Assembly: GCF_000226095.1 (NCBI RefSeq)
Contig: NC_016478.1
Span: forward strand, 4,052,360-4,116,359
Origin: Thermothelomyces thermophilus ATCC 42464
Lineage: Eukaryota; Ascomycota; Sordariomycetes; Sordariales; Chaetomiaceae
Reading direction: 5' to 3'
Length of the DNA: 64,000 nt
Shown here one piece after another: positions 11,219-22,018 of this stretch. Under the pieces are notes generated by a model. It was not told the DNA's origin and ran no database searches. It was given only the letters and a program-made list of their open reading frames with translations. A program made the translations under genes and the position numbers. The first letter of the stretch is position 1, and every line of letters starts with the position of its first letter.

Positions 11219-13598
11219 ATGGAGGCCATTAAGCAGACGTTCCAGCGTTGCAAGGCCCAGAACAGGGTAAGCATGCAATTGCCCCGCCATCCCCGCCGCG
11301 TCCGCACGACATCGCGCGAAACATGGCAACAAGTTGCTAACCGCCGGAGCCATTGTAGGCTGCGCTCGTCACTTATGTCACCGCCGGCTACCCTACGGCC
11401 GAGTCGACCCCCAATGTCCTCCTCTCCATGCAGAAGGGTGGCGCCGACATCATAGAGCTCGGTGTGCCCTTCACCGATCCCATTGCTGATGGCCCGACCA
11501 TCCAGACCGCCAACACCGTGAGCCTTTCCGATGCATTGGCTAGGGCCTCAATCTCGGCACGAGAGACGCTGACCATGTCATGTCCGAATACAGATTGCCC
11601 TCCAAAATGGCGTTACAATTGAGTCGACTCTGCAGATGGTCCGAGACGCTCGCAAGCTCGGCGTGCGCGCTCCCATTCTGCTTATGGGCTACTACAACCC
11701 TCTGCTTAGCTACGGAGAGGAGCGCCTTATGAAGGACTGCATCGAGGCTGGCATTAATGGGTTCATCGTCGTCGACCTTCCTCCTGAGGAGGCCATCTCC
11801 TTCCGCAAGTGGTGCAGCAAGGGAGGGTATGTTCCCGACAACAATTTTTTTTTTTTTTTGTCGAAGGAAAAGAAACAGACTAACAATGGCCGCCTGCAGA
11901 CTCTCCTATGTGCCTCTCATCGCCCCGGCTACTTCTGACGCGCGCATGCGCATTCTATGCCAGCTGGCCGACTCGTTCATCTACGTCGTCTCCCGCCAAG
12001 GTGTCACGGGCGCTCTGGGCACGATTAATGCTCACCTTCCCGAACTACTGTCTAGGGTCAAGAAGTATAGTGGCGACAAGCCCGCAGCTGTTGGGTTTGG
12101 TGTGAGCACCCGCGAGCACTTCGTCTCTATCGCTCAGCTTGCGGACGGTGTGGTGGTCGGCAGCATGATCGTCACCACCCTGCAGAAGGCCGCCAAAGGC
12201 GAGGAATACAAGGCAGTTCAGGACTTTTGCTCCTACCTCTGTGGTCGTACCTCCTCGGCCGAGGATGAGGCCACTCGGGAAGTCGGCATCATCGAGGCTG
12301 TCTCCGGTGCCAGAGACTCCAACGGCGAAGTCGGTGTGGACGGCGTTGTCAAGGACACTGATGACCTTGTCGCACAGCTGGCGGCTATGCACAACAAGAT
12401 TCCCGAGCGTTTTGGCGAGTTTGGTGGCCAGTATGTTCCCGAGTCGCTGATGGACTGCCTGTCCGAGCTCGAGCAAGGCTTCAACAAGATCAAGGATGAT
12501 CCCTCCTTCTGGGAGGAATACCGCAGCTACTACCCTTGGATGGGCCGCCCTGGCCACTTGCACAAGGCAGAGAGGTTGACCGAGTACGCCGGCGGCGCCA
12601 ACATCTGGCTCAAGCGCGAGGATCTCAACCATACCGGCTCCCACAAAATCAACAACGCCCTTGGCCAGCTCCTGCTTGCCCGCCGCCTTGGCAAGACCAA
12701 GATCATTGCCGAGACGGGAGCCGGCCAGCACGGTGTCGCCACAGCTACCGTGTGCGCCAAGTTCGGCATGGAGTGCACTGTCTATATGGGTGCTGAGGAC
12801 GTCCGCCGTCAGGCTCTGAACGTCTTCCGCATGAAGCTCCTTGGCGCCAAGGTTGTTGCCGTCGAGGCCGGCAGCCGTACCCTGCGGGATGCGGTCAACG
12901 AAGCCCTCCGCGCCTGGGTTGTTAACCTAGAGGACACACACTACATCATTGGGTCCGCCATCGGTCCTCATCCCTTCCCTACCATTGTCCGGACTTTCCA
13001 GTCTGTCATCGGTAACGAAACCAAGGCCCAGATGCTTGAGAAGCGTGGCAAGCTTCCGGATGCTGTTGTGGCGTGCGTGGGCGGCGGTAGTAACGCGGTC
13101 GGCATGTTCTACCCATTCAGCAACGAGCCAAGCGTCAAGCTTCTCGGCGTCGAGGCCGGCGGTGATGGCATCGACACATCCCGTCACAGTGCTACTCTCT
13201 CTGCCGGCACCAAGGGCGTCCTTCACGGGGTCCGGACCTATATCCTGCAGAATGAACACGGTCAGATCAGCGACACCCACTCCGTCTCGGCCGGCCTGGA
13301 CTACCCCGGCGTGGGGCCGGAGCTGTCCAACTGGAAGGACACGGAACGCGCCAAGTTTATCGCTGCCACAGATGCCCAGGCCTTTATCGGTTTTCGCCTA
13401 ATGAGCCAGCTGGAGGGCATCATCCCCGCCTTGGAGTCGTCGCATGGTATCTATGGCGCCATTGAGTTGGCAAAGACCATGAACAAAGATCAAGACGTGG
13501 TCATTTGCCTGAGCGGCCGCGGCGACAAGGATGTGCAGAGCGTTGCTGATGAATTGCCCAAGCTGGGCCCCAAGATCGGCTGGGACTTACGGTTCTGA
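11219..13598 (+). CDS. TRP5: Bifunctional tryptophan synthase (fused alpha-beta)
   Basis: The enzyme catalyses the last two steps of tryptophan synthesis in the cytosol. The alpha domain cleaves indole-3-glycerol phosphate and the PLP-dependent beta domain joins indole to serine. Exons are 11219-11266, 11359-11517, 11594-11826 and 11900-13598; the introns are 92, 76 and 73 nt with clear CTAAC/CTGAC branch sites. The product is 712 residues, the normal length for the fungal fusion (trp-3 in Neurospora, TRP5 in yeast). The alpha catalytic acids fall at Glu49 (ADIIELG) and Asp60 (PIADGPT), the same numbers as in bacterial TrpA. The beta domain starts near residue 312 ([12 protein letters not shown]); its PLP lysine is Lys396 in TGSHKINNA, and the phosphate loop GGGSNA is present. 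Intron 3 contains a 15-T run. Confidence 0.97.
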
Positions 13599-13935
13599 GA
13601 GACTGCGTCACGATGATGAAAATGGTAGCGGGTGGTCACTCTTTGGGATCTCGGCGATGCATATGAATGGCGTGTGGTAGCATAGACACATAGATCCGCA
13701 GAGAATTCGCACTTGTTCTGGGGCAATGCGTTCCCAGTATCAGCACATGCATGCGTCCAAATCCCCCCTTGATCAGGAAGCCACATCTCTCTCTATTCTA
13801 CAATGACCTTCACGGAGCCGTAGGCTGGTAACATGGAACGCCATGCAAATTTACGCATCCAGAATACAGATATGATACAGTTTTGTAGTATGGCAATGTC
13901 ACCGGAGACAACCGGCCGTCATATCCAGCGGGACC
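13599..13935. other. 3' region between convergent genes
   Basis: The 337 bp between the convergent ends of tryptophan synthase and the bL28m gene hold only 3' UTR-like sequence. Confidence 0.5.
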
Positions 13936-14718
13936 TTATTGCCTTGGCTTCTCTTCCCTCATGAACCCGTCCTGTGCTCCCTCGGAGGCCTCGGAGGCTT
14001 CCGAGCCAAGCTCAAATTCGGCCTCATCCGCCAGCATCTGATTCGTCTCGGCCATCAACGCATCCCCAGCAGCGGTCCCGTCGGGCAGTGGGCGGTTCGC
14101 CTCCTGCCTCAGCTCCTCCTCCTCCTTGGGCGGCAGGCCGAGTGCCTCGCGCTCGGCCGCAAACCGTGCGCGCACGGCGGGCGTCTGCATGATGCGCCAT
14201 CGCAGCTTCCATCCCCAGGGACCCAAGTCCTTGACTCGCTGCGGCTTGATTCCGAGCAGGTACTCGTCGAGGCCGCCGACCTTGTCGATGGTGCGCAGCA
14301 CGCGGGTGGTGACGCGGGTGCGCACGAAGACGCCGAGCGACGCCGACCACAGCCGCTTCTGGTGCACGTTGGGCCGCCACTTGCGCCGCGCCTTGACCTC
14401 GAACTTCTCCGACACGTGGTTTCCGAAACGGATGCGCGCGGAGCCGTACAGGCCCGTGTTGGACTGGTGGTAGAAGGGCCGCGGTCCGTGGGGGTAGGGC
14501 GGGATTTCCGGGTGCGCCCCCGAAGCAGAGGGTATGGGAATGTCCGAGCCGGGTACGCGCGGTTGCTTATAGTGCGACGGCGCGGTCGTGGCCAGAGTCC
14601 TCGTTGTCGTTGCGACTGTGATGGTTGTGGTCACGGTGGTCTTCAGGAAACTCGAGAGGGAGGTCGTCGGCCTCGAGCCTGCCCGCAGGCACGTCTGCAG
14701 GGGCAGTGATGGTGGCAT
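13936..14718 (-). CDS. MRPL24: Mitochondrial large ribosomal subunit protein bL28m
   Basis: This is a component of the mitochondrial 54S ribosomal subunit, homologous to bacterial L28. A single exon gives 260 residues. The N-terminal ~45 residues are rich in Thr, Arg and Ser and lack acidic residues, as expected for a mitochondrial presequence. The L28 core lies at about 85-165 (YGSARIRFGNHVSEK, RRKWRPNVHQK, VRTRVTTRVLRTIDKVGG). The core is followed by the fungal extension (EYLLGIKP, GPWGWKLRWR) and an acidic C-terminal tail. The head-to-head neighbour at 15104 shares a 385-bp intergenic promoter region. The full-length frame on the opposite strand is a composition artefact. Confidence 0.92.
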   Translation of the reverse strand: MPPSLPLQTCLRAGSRPTTSLSSFLKTTVTTTITVATTTRTLATTAPSHYKQPRVPGSDIPIPSASGAHPEIPPYPHGPRPFYHQSNTGLYGSARIRFGNHVSEKFEVKARRKWRPNVHQKRLWSASLGVFVRTRVTTRVLRTIDKVGGLDEYLLGIKPQRVKDLGPWGWKLRWRIMQTPAVRARFAAEREALGLPPKEEEELRQEANRPLPDGTAAGDALMAETNQMLADEAEFELGSEASEASEGAQDGFMREEKPRQ

Positions 14719-15103
14719 TGTCTTTTGTTCGCACTTCCGGCGTGTGGAAGATGATCAGGTGAACCGGTGTTAAAACCGCGGCATTGGCGAATTGCTGGAC
14801 GGGGAGACGCTCAATTGACTCCCTCGTCAACAAGTGAATCAGAATGGGATTTGGACCCAGCAGCAAGCTGCGGCAGCTGCAGGCCTGCTTTGCACACGGT
14901 CAAAATTTCGGCGGGCTGTCAAGTACCGTGCCAGGTGTCAAGTCCGTTCTCTCAGCTGGCGCGCTTTTCGTCACTCTGAAACGCGGTCACATGCTCTCGT
15001 GGGGTGCTTGCCGCGCCCTGGGTTTGCCCAATGGCAGGGGCGCGACGGTCCGTCATCGACTCATTTAACTGCCACTTCGTGCACACCCCGCCCACAATTC
15101 GCC
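14719..15103. promoter_or_regulatory. Shared divergent promoter, bL28m and HAUS4-like genes
   Basis: 385 bp separate the two start codons, so both promoters must lie here or overlap. No TATA box is obvious. Confidence 0.5.
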
Positions 15104-16239
15104 ATGCTTCCTCCAGTCGACCACAGCATCTTGCAAGCCAATCCAGAGTTTGCGGCACTATATACCAAATTAACAACCGCGGTGCTCAACCCTGATGGTT
15201 CTACCAAGAGTGGGCCGGCGACAAAAGAGCGCCGAGCGGTGACGGAGGTAATGATGATAGATTACCTTGCTGACTGGGCTGATCCCGCCAAGCGATTCAT
15301 TGACCGTGTCGCCAGGAGTTGAACGAGTATCGACTTCGAGCTGCTAAACAACATCTTCTTAAACATGCAATATCAAATGCGAACCCGCAGTCCTTACAGA
15401 CCCAACATGCGCCCGTGCCCTCTTTATCCAAATCACGACCACGGCCGCAGCAGCAAGAGACCCCGGCGTCGGTAGATCTTCCAGCGCCGCTCCTCGACCT
15501 CCTCCTTCTCCTCCCTACGCTTCTCGATGCACCATCAGACTTATCGCACGAATCTGTGACGTTGCTACTCTCCAATCCGCCTCTTTCCGACTTCCCCACG
15601 CACCTGCCGCAACTTGCAAGGCTGGTCTCCTCCACGCTGCACGCTTCGGCCGTGCACCTCGCACGAATAGCCAACCCCACGACGAACCCGTCCTTCGTCC
15701 ACCGCTCCATACCCGCCCTACCGACCTATGCCGCCTCACTGGCGTCTACCGTTGCGGACCGCAAAGCCGAGCTCAGCCGCGCCCGCCTTTCAGCCGCCAC
15801 ACAGCTCACGGCTCTGCTGCGAGAACAGGCAGGTGTCGTTTCGCAACTCCTCCGCGTCCTCGAAGCGAAGCACGGCCCCATCGCGCGGTCCCTTGAGTTC
15901 CGCGCCACCGAGGCAGCCTTGACAGCGCAGCGGCAGGAGGCCGAGGCTGAGACGACACTGTGGCTCGCCCGGCGCGAAACGTACACGCCCGAGGCGGCAC
16001 GGGCCTTGGCAAATTATGCGAGTCACTTGCGGGACGCAAAAGGGCGGTTGAACGAGGCTATCCGTACTCTCAGGGCGGAACTGGAGGCGTACGGGCTGGA
16101 CGGAGACGACGCAGGGTCAAATAATGGGGAGAGGACTGGCAAGGAGAAGGTCATGAGGGAGATGGCACGGGTATATCGTGACATGAGCCGACAGATCGAG
16201 GAAGTAAGGACCGATCTGGAAAGGCTAGGGCGAGCGTGA
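15104..16239 (+). CDS. Coiled-coil protein, probable HAUS4-like augmin subunit
   Basis: Exon 1 is 15104-15247 and exon 2 is 15316-16239. The 68-nt intron (GTAATG donor, CTGAC branch, CCAG acceptor) splices in phase 0, giving 355 residues. The sequence is Leu/Ala/Glu/Arg-rich and largely helical. The opening LPPVDHSILQANPEFAALYT resembles the HAUS4 start, where LPP is followed by LLQNPYFSKLL. The late segment TYTPEAARALANYASHLRDA and the ending MARVYRDMSRQIEEV also fit HAUS4, which has TYTVEKV and ends near KVYR. Augmin recruits gamma-tubulin to existing microtubules in the spindle. The assignment rests on remembered family landmarks and overall length, so it is moderate; any other spindle or kinetochore coiled-coil protein is the alternative. 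Confidence 0.55.
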
Positions 16240-16662
16240 CACCCCGTGCTGCTGGAGTCGAACGGGCAGTTTGGGAGATGTGAAATCCTGGCCTTTTGAA
16301 AAGGATGACATAATTAGAATTGACGCGTCCCAAAGGACAGGCTCATTAATGAAAGCAAGGTTTTACACATTCTTCCTCTATCCTTTCTTCTGTACCCGTT
16401 GACAAGAAAGAGGGAAACTTTTCTGGTCCTGTACAAACAATGACCACCTAGCCGACATACACCCTTGTATCAACGGTCTCTAGATAGGGGTACAGTCTAA
16501 TGATGCGAGACGTCCATGAGATACAACACCCGGGGGTGGGGGGAGGGGGTGGGTGGAAATGGATCAAGTCAAATACAGGAAACCCAGTCAGCCAACCGTT
16601 CATTCAGCCATTACCCCAACTCCTCGCCCGCTCCTTTTGTTTCTCGTCAAGGAACAAGCAAC
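16240..16662. other. 3' region between convergent genes
   Basis: This 423-bp region separates the ends of the HAUS4-like gene and aspartate aminotransferase. It contains a G-rich run at 16530-16555 but no gene. Confidence 0.5.
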
Positions 16663-18250
16663 TTAGCCCTTGACCTTGAAGATGGCCTCGGCCAGGCGGC
16701 CGACGTTGTCGGTGGTGATGCCGGCAACCGAGATGCGGCCGTCACGGGTGGCGTAGACGCTGTGCTCCTTGGCCAACTTCTCCATCTGTTCCGGGGTCAG
16801 GCCGGTGTAGGCGAACATGCCGATCTGGCTGGTAATGTGGCTCCAGTCGTGCTTAGAGCCGAGCTTCTCGAGGTTCTCCTTGAGCAGGGCACGCATGGTG
16901 ATGATGCGGTTGGCCATCTCCTTGACCTCGACGAGCCACTGGTCGTACAGCTCGGGGGTGTTGAGGATCTCGGCGGCGATGCGGGCGCCGTGGATGGGCG
17001 GGTTCGAGTACATGGGGCGCACCAGGATCTTGATCTGCGAGTCAACGCGCTTGCGCTCCTCGGCGTCGGCGCACACAATGGAGAAGGCGCCGGTGCGCTC
17101 GCCGTACAGGCCCATGTTCTTGGCGAAGGACTGGGCCAGGCAGATGTTGTGGCCCTTCTCGACGAAATAGCGCACCGCGAAGGCGTCCCGGTGGATGTCG
17201 CCGCTGGCGAAGCCCTGGTAGGCCATGTCGAAGAAGGCGAAGTGGCCCTTGGCCTTGACGGCGGCCTCGATCTCCTTCCACTGCTCCTGGGTAGGGTCGA
17301 CACCGGTGGGGTTGTGGGCGCAGGCGTGGAACAGGAAGATGCTGCCGTTGGGGGCCTTGTTGATGTCGGCAATCATGCCCTCAAAGTCGAGGCGGATGGT
17401 GTCCTTGTTGTAGTAGGCATACTTCTCGACCTGGAGGCCCGAGTCCTTGAAGACGGCGGCATGGTTGGCCCACGACGGGGTCGGGATGTAGATGGTCTTG
17501 GCACCCGGGTAGAAGCGGGAGAGGAAGGCGGCGCCGATGCGCAGAGCGCCGGTGCCCGAGATGGACTGGGTGATTGCCAAACGGTCGAGGGCCGAGCTGT
17601 CCTTGCCGTAGGCGAGCACGGCAGCGGCCTTGGTGAACTCGGGCACGCCCGTGATGCCGGCATACTCCTTGTTCAGGCGCGACGCGATCACCTTCTCCTC
17701 GGCCTTGCGCACAGACGGCAGCACGTACGGCTTGCCCTTGTCATCGCGGTAGGCGCCGACACCTACAAGGAGATGGCACCACGTGTTAGTCGCTCCACAC
17801 AACCTGGCTTCACCAATGTGGGCGGTGTAGTGTCATTGGGGACTCGAACGAACCAAGGTTGATCTTCTTTTCGAACGGGTCGGCCTTGAAGGCTTCCGTG
17901 ATGCCTACGCAACAACAATTATCAGTATTCTTCTGCGTGGCGTCATGGCCGAGCGGGACGTCGGCGCATACCGAGAATGGCCTGGAAAAAGGTGCAAAAG
18001 AAGGCTGGTCAGCAAGTCATGGCCCAATGGAGATTCGGGAGCTTCGGACTAAACACCTACGTCCTGCGGCGGATTGGGTCAGCTCGTTGCACAAGCACAA
18101 AGCGTCCGATGAAGGTAGGCAAAGAGTCGAGCAACACAAACATACAGGAGGACCTTGAGGAACGTTGGCCCACGTGGAGGCAGCGCGCACTGCCGAGAAA
18201 TTGCGGGCCACGGCCGCCCGCCGCGACGCAATTCGGAGCGACGAAAGCAT
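16663..18250 (-). CDS. Mitochondrial aspartate aminotransferase (two microexons)
   Basis: A PLP enzyme interconverting aspartate/2-oxoglutarate and oxaloacetate/glutamate, part of the malate-aspartate shuttle. Predicted exons are 18146-18250, 18061-18063, 17972-17981, 17854-17904 and 16663-17762 (105, 3, 10, 51 and 1,100 nt), giving 422 residues. The introns are 82, 79, 67 and 91 nt. The Arg/Ala/Ser-rich first ~28 residues are a mitochondrial presequence. The 3-nt exon supplies Asp36 of the conserved PPDAILG segment; the exons on each side cannot supply it. The Schiff-base lysine is Lys271 ([12 protein letters not shown]); NPTG (207-210) and Asp235 of FDMAYQGF are in place. The 448-codon frame on the opposite strand is a GC artefact. 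The main exon is certain; the 5' structure is a prediction. Confidence 0.93.
18061..18063 (-). other. Predicted 3-nt microexon (GAC) of aspartate aminotransferase
   Basis: On the coding strand GAC is preceded by GAGCTGAC...CCGCAG and followed by GTAGGT. The flanking introns (18064-18145 and 17982-18060) each have a good donor, a CTGAC branch site and a CAG acceptor. GAC restores the aspartate that family members carry after the Pro-Pro pair. Skipping it keeps the frame but deletes that residue. Confidence 0.7.
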
Positions 18251-18567
18251 GATGTCTGTGAGGGAGAGTGGTGACGATTCTCCGCAGGTTTGCTTTGTTG
18301 AAGAGGCAACAACCTGGAGGAGGAGATTCGGAGCAAGGTGGACTTTCGCAGCTTGGGTTCCTCGGCGCTGTCCACTGTGGATCTCATGTGTGAAATGCAC
18401 TGCTGATGGCCTGTTCCTGGTGGGGCTCAAAGCGCTGTTTGGCCAATTGGCAAAATTGCCCGCCCCGGACGGAGCCAACGGAGCGGCTTCCCGTTCCTGC
18501 CTCCCCGACCTCGGCCGACACCCACCCGCACCACGATCCAGGAAACGAGAATGTTAGAGACGCACTA

Positions 18568-18580
18568 AACCCTAACCCTT
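18568..18580. promoter_or_regulatory. Short interstitial telomere-like motif
   Basis: AAACCCTAACCCT about 320 bp upstream of the aminotransferase start codon. Such telo-box-like motifs occur in some promoters and bind telomere-repeat proteins; chance is also possible. Confidence 0.3.
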
Positions 18581-19980
18581 TCGCTTCACTCCCTTTGTTC
18601 AACCCCGGACTTCTCTCGGATCATAATCATTGGAGCGCTTGTCATCCTGGGCCGAAATCACCCCAGCCACAGCCAAGGCAAGTGGCTGATTCTCATCTTG
18701 CCAAATTCGACCTCACTGATAACACCAGAGGGGGTTGAACATGGCGACTCGGGTTGGGTCTAGTGTTATATGGGAGGAGCCAGGTCTGACCAAAGGAAGT
18801 ATGTACCGTACTATCTGCTTCCCAATTGCCCGGAGATGACTAGTGATCAACGGAACGTTCGGGTATCTAGTTAGGTACAGGAAAATCAGGTGAGATCATG
18901 ACCCAAAGATATGAGAGGGAGTACGGATTCTACGCATATCCGTAGACCTGCTCTGGATTGACACGAGATGCGTACCCTGGGCCAAGAGTCGTCACGAAAG
19001 CGAGGGTCCAGTTCTGTGTTCTTGTCATTGGCAAAACGGTCTAATAATCCATAATAATTACATGTTCATTGGTTTGTCGCTGTACCGCTGACCAAACAAT
19101 GGGGCGGTCGGTCGGAATTCCGATTAAAAATATACATACATATAGATACAAAAAAAGGTGTAAAAATGTGATATGACGACGACTTACAGGTACAGTTCTG
19201 CCATCCATCCGCTCCGCCGAAAGCACAAGTCCTGGTTACAAGTCCTAGTTAATATCTCAGGATCTTGGCACATCGCGAAGTGTTTACCGCTGATTAACAC
19301 TACTTGCAGTGACGAGACATTGTATACGCCCTTCCCAATACTCTGCACTACTTCTCTGTCACATCTGCACCGACCATGATCTAGGCCCTCAGCTGCCGGC
19401 GCAAGGTCGCGGCGAAGATGAGAACCCTTGCCGCTTCTTGCCTCTCCAGATTGGTGCTGCCAACAGCCCAAAGTCTTCGCTCGGGTCGGTAATTGCCGCC
19501 ATCTGCACACAATTCGCCGTTTGAGACGCCAATACGCGTGGTGTCAGCTTACAGCCTTATAACAACCGATGGTCTTTGGAGTATTTGACTCTTCTCGAGT
19601 CTATTTTCGTAGTGTCCGCCCTATGTCGGTCGTAAAGTTCGTCGTCTTCATGCCACCAGAGCCTCCTTGGTTGGTGATGTGGCACGAAAAAAAATTGCAA
19701 GTATCAGCGCGGCTAGATGCATTGGAAAGCCTAGAGATAAACGACGAACACCCCTCGAGAGAATTCTTGAAACCCCCGGAGCCGCAACTACTATGTACCA
19801 TCGTGGATGTCATCATGCCGGGCGCCAAGCCCTGAAATTTCTATTGACAGAGCCTATTACGGAGTAGTTAGTACAGAATTTCGTTAGTGTCCCTTCTCTG
19901 AAGTCCAGCCTTCGGCGTCATCGATCAGAAGCCCTTAATTACATTTTTGGGGTGATTGTCAGGTAAGGAAATTTTAGATA

Positions 19981-20050
19981 AAAACGAAAGAAAGAAAATA
20001 AAACAAACAGAAATAAAAAATCGAATAAAAAAAGAGAAAGAGGAAAAAAG
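19981..20050. repeat. A/G-rich low-complexity tract
   Basis: About 70 bp made almost only of A and G with a few C and T, built from AAAG/AAAT words. No adjoining transposon ends were seen. Confidence 0.6.
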
Positions 20051-20811
20051 CCCATACGACCATCAAGAGAGATTAGTGGAGTTAAGCGTCAGGTAACACG
20101 ATACGCGGGATGACGTTTCATCCGCGTCTTAGCGTTCGGGCGTAACTCAATCTTGACGCGTTCGTTATTTCTAGAATCATGTCATTGAGGTCGCCTTGCC
20201 ACACAGCAGGGTTAATCCCGGTCATGTGAGGCTGATAAGGCTCAGTGGAGAGAGTTCAAACTTTGATCCACCGAGAACTTTCTCGCAACGGTACCTGGAA
20301 ACGACCGAAGAGCTTAAGTCCTAAAGCCGATTTCCACAGAGTTGCAATGCCCGATATCCCAGTAGTTCTGTTTGGTGGGCATGGCGAAAGGGCCGGTTCC
20401 ACCTCGAGAGACATTGCCCTGGACATTTACTATAGCTTATTAATTATTCATCCTCGCGGAGAACGGAGTCGGGTGGGTTCAGCCTCGGACGAAAAAATTC
20501 TAGAAAGCGGATCCGTGACTGGCCGTAGCCATGGCGCCAGGGCGGAAACATCGTCATGTCGTCGGTAGTTGAGGAGATAGGACCAGGGCCCCAGGTTCAG
20601 GGTCCACGGCTTGCGCCATCTGTAATCCGTATATCTACCCGGCTCCTCTCCCTCGTCGTGATCGAGGTCCTCTGCTTGGCAACGACTTTCGATCTATCAA
20701 CACTTCAGATCGATCCTGATCACCAATCATCTTCTCAAGACGCTCCTCGATTCGACAAGACCACAGCAAACACACCCGCCGTGCTCCTTCTACCAGATCG
20801 ATCGCGACACC

Positions 20812-22018
20812 ATGTCCGCAGGCGACTACAAGTTTGAGGGATGGCTCGGGCTTGACCCATCAGCGGCCCAGGGCAAGATGCAGTGGGGCGTATTTGAGCC
20901 GAAGCCCTGGGAGGAGACCGATGTCGACATCAAGATCACACACTGCGGCATCTGCGGCAGTGATCTCCACACTCTGCGGAGTGGCTGGGTACGTCCAGAT
21001 TCCCTCCCCCTCAGACTGGGAGGTTATGCAAGAACAACAACAACAACAACAACAACATCCGGTTACTGACACTTGGTGGCAGGGACCGACCCTATACCCC
21101 TGCGTCGTCGGCCACGAGATCGTCGGAACGGTAGTGCGTGTCGGCTCCAAGGCCGAGGGCGGCCTCAAGGTCGGTGACCGCGTCGGCGTCGGAGCGCAGA
21201 GCGATTCGTGCCTCGGCCGCAAGGGCGACTGCGAACTGTGCTCGTCCAACCTCGAGAACTACTGCCCCCACCAGACCAGCACGTACAACAGCGTCTATCT
21301 CAACGGTGGCAAGTCGTATGGCGGTTATGCCCTCTATAACCGGGCGCCCTCGCATTTCGTCGTCAAGATCCCGGACGCCATCAGCTCGGCCCACGCCGCG
21401 CCCATGCTGTGCGCCGGCGTCACCACCTACACGCCTCTCAAGCACCACGGCGTGGGCCCCGGCAAGAAGGTCGGCATCGTCGGCCTGGGCGGGCTCGGTC
21501 ACTTTGGCGTCATGTGGGCCAAGGCCCTGAAGGCGGACAAGGTCGTCGTCATCTCCCGCTCGTCGTCCAAGAAGGAGGACGCTCTGAAGCTCGGGGCCGA
21601 CGAGTTCATCGCCACCGACGAGGATCCCGACTGGACCAAGGAGCACGCTTCCACCCTCGACGTCATCCTCAGCACCGTCTCGTCCTCCTCGATGCCCCTG
21701 ACGGATTACTTGTCGCTCCTGCGCTTCGACGGCACCTTTGTCCAGCTCGGAGCGCCCGACGAAGGCCTCCCTAACCTCAGTCAGGGCCCGCTCATTTTCA
21801 AGCGCATCAAGATCACGGGCTCGCTCATCGGCTCGCCCCAGGACCTCCGGGACATGTTGCAGCTGGCCGTGGACCAGAACGTCCGGCCCTGGATCGATGA
21901 GATCCCGATGAAGGACGCCAACAAGGCGATCGTCGACATGGGAGCGGGCAAGCCGAGGTACCGATATGTTCTGGTCAACGAGTCGCAGGAGGCTTCTCAG
22001 GTCAAGGCAGGACTGTGA
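20812..22018 (+). CDS. Zinc-dependent NADP(H) alcohol dehydrogenase (ADH6/CAD type)
   Basis: A medium-chain reductase likely to reduce aldehydes or oxidise alcohols in the cytosol. Exon 1 is 20812-20988 and exon 2 is 21083-22018. The 94-nt intron contains an (AAC)8 microsatellite. The product is 370 residues. The catalytic zinc site is visible: Cys45 in ITHCGICGSD and His70-Glu71 in VVGHEIVG. The structural zinc loop is CLGRKGDCELC plus Cys in ENYCPHQ. The Rossmann motif GLGGLGHFG is followed by SRSSSKK instead of an acidic residue at the end of beta-2, which favours NADP over NAD. Family landmarks CAGVTTYTPLKHHG and LGAP place it in the ADH6/cinnamyl-alcohol-dehydrogenase group. The physiological substrate cannot be told from sequence. 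Confidence 0.92.
21033..21056 (+). repeat. (AAC)8 microsatellite in the ADH intron
   Basis: Eight perfect AAC units inside the single intron of the alcohol dehydrogenase gene; likely length-polymorphic between strains. Confidence 0.85.

Larger units (their letters stand above)
18251..20811. other. 2.6-kb intergenic region between divergent genes
   Basis: Promoters of aspartate aminotransferase (left) and the alcohol dehydrogenase (right) lie here. I see no supported gene; open frames are short and conflict on both strands. The region includes two telomere-like CCCTAA units (18568-18580) and a 70-bp A/G-rich tract (19981-20050). Confidence 0.45.

Noticed and set aside
12045-12731. A 228-codon minus-strand frame inside tryptophan synthase
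   Set aside because: Antisense to conserved alpha/beta domain codons; a shadow.
13939-14709. A 256-codon plus-strand frame across bL28m
   Set aside because: Antisense to the ribosomal protein gene and low complexity; no support.
16516-17862. A 448-codon open frame on the plus strand
   Set aside because: It is exactly antisense to the aminotransferase exon and is made of Gly/Ala/Val/Leu/Arg codons caused by GC-rich third positions; the minus-strand enzyme is unmistakable.
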